A model generated the notes under the pieces. It ran no database searches. It was not told the DNA's origin and saw only the letters and a program-made list of their open reading frames with translations. From NCBI GenBank assembly GCA_029204225.1, contig CM055109.1, positions 17,723,590 through 17,787,589 on the forward strand: a stretch of DNA of 64,000 bases, given 5' to 3'. Source of the DNA: Diphasiastrum complanatum (Eukaryota > Streptophyta > Lycopodiopsida > Lycopodiales > Lycopodiaceae). Shown one piece after another: positions 63,761-64,000 of the stretch (position 1 is the first letter of the stretch; the number at the start of each line of letters is the position of its first letter). A program made the translations under genes and the position numbers.

Positions 63761-64000
63761 GTATCTCGTCGACGGGATATACTCACTGATGCTCAACTGT
63801 GTCAGGGGATGTGTATCAATATCTAATCTCCTCCTCAACTCAGCCATTTCCCAGATCATGAGTGCGACACATCTAGAATCCTCATAAGATATCAAGGTAG
63901 ATAATGTTGCTGGATGCTCTCTGAACAAGCAGTAGTACCTCCCCCTAATCTCATAGTAGGCTGTAGGGGACAAAGGACATCCCTTCTTAACTCCCACTGT
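63761..64000 (-). pseudogene. LINE-type relic with internal deletion (runs off the window)
   Basis: The minus strand from the window edge reads TVGVKKGCPLSPT, an RT motif of non-LTR elements, and then immediately AYYEIRGRYYCLFREHPATL and ALMIWEMAELRRRLD, the C-terminal tail seen also at about 60000-59880. RT palm, thumb and the Cys cluster are deleted in frame. It abuts the Penelope-like piece at about 63760. Confidence 0.7.

Overview
The window is nuclear DNA from a vascular plant with a large, repeat-laden genome. The only host gene I recognise is a plant glutamate receptor-like (GLR) gene on the + strand, split by conventional GT-AG introns. Almost everything else is transposable-element sequence of plant type (Ty1/copia, Ty3/gypsy with chromodomains, DUF659-type hAT, LINE-like non-LTR elements, MITEs, tRNA-derived SINE-like pieces) plus very long AG/CT and TA microsatellites. 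A Penelope-like reverse transcriptase relic, a class reported from conifers and some other plant lineages, would fit a gymnosperm or another non-model plant, but I cannot name the species.

Layout. 1-11.7 kb is a nested stack: a + strand Ty3/gypsy element (1-1106 and about 11170-11675) is split by a - strand Ty3/gypsy element, whose gag is in turn split by a young, intact - strand Ty1/copia element (3998-9858; 653-bp LTRs differing by one base; 5-bp target duplication; 1316-codon polyprotein). 11.7-31 kb is older debris: a + strand copia fragment (11676-13058), a - strand chromodomain gypsy (about 13110-21208) broken by a - strand copia (15148-19556), another - strand copia (21201-26148), an orphan LTR with primer-binding site (27228-27680), a copia integrase scrap, and an LTR-like block with a 255-bp tandem duplication. 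31.4-33.1 kb holds an unidentified decayed reading frame and the 3' part of a non-LTR element. 

The GLR gene starts near 34307 and runs to at least 58230. Exons 1-2 (signal peptide and start of the amino-terminal ligand-binding fold) lie at 34.3-34.7 kb. Exon 3 (most of the amino-terminal domain and part of S1) lies 20.7 kb downstream at 55410-56773, and exon 4 (rest of S1, M1) at 57951. Intron 2 (34711-55409) contains a 42-bp minisatellite, SINE-like units, a + strand chromovirus (36815-41056), a + strand hAT relic (41060-43500), a - strand copia (44342-48286), a + strand LINE relic, a - strand hAT transposase gene with introns (50269-53397), GC-rich GGACGC repeats and two MITE-like palindromic elements. 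Homology in exon 4 stops at the channel pore segment, so the gene is either 3'-disrupted or continues outside the window.

58.3-64 kb holds a - strand LINE relic, AG tracts, an LTR/promoter-like stretch, the Penelope-like RT relic (63030-63760) and another LINE scrap at the edge. The only elements with a plausibly functional protein are the copia at 3998-9858 and, if its exon 4 and downstream exons are intact, the GLR gene. Most retroelement relics here have lost the RT core, several through deletions that leave the flanking domains joined.
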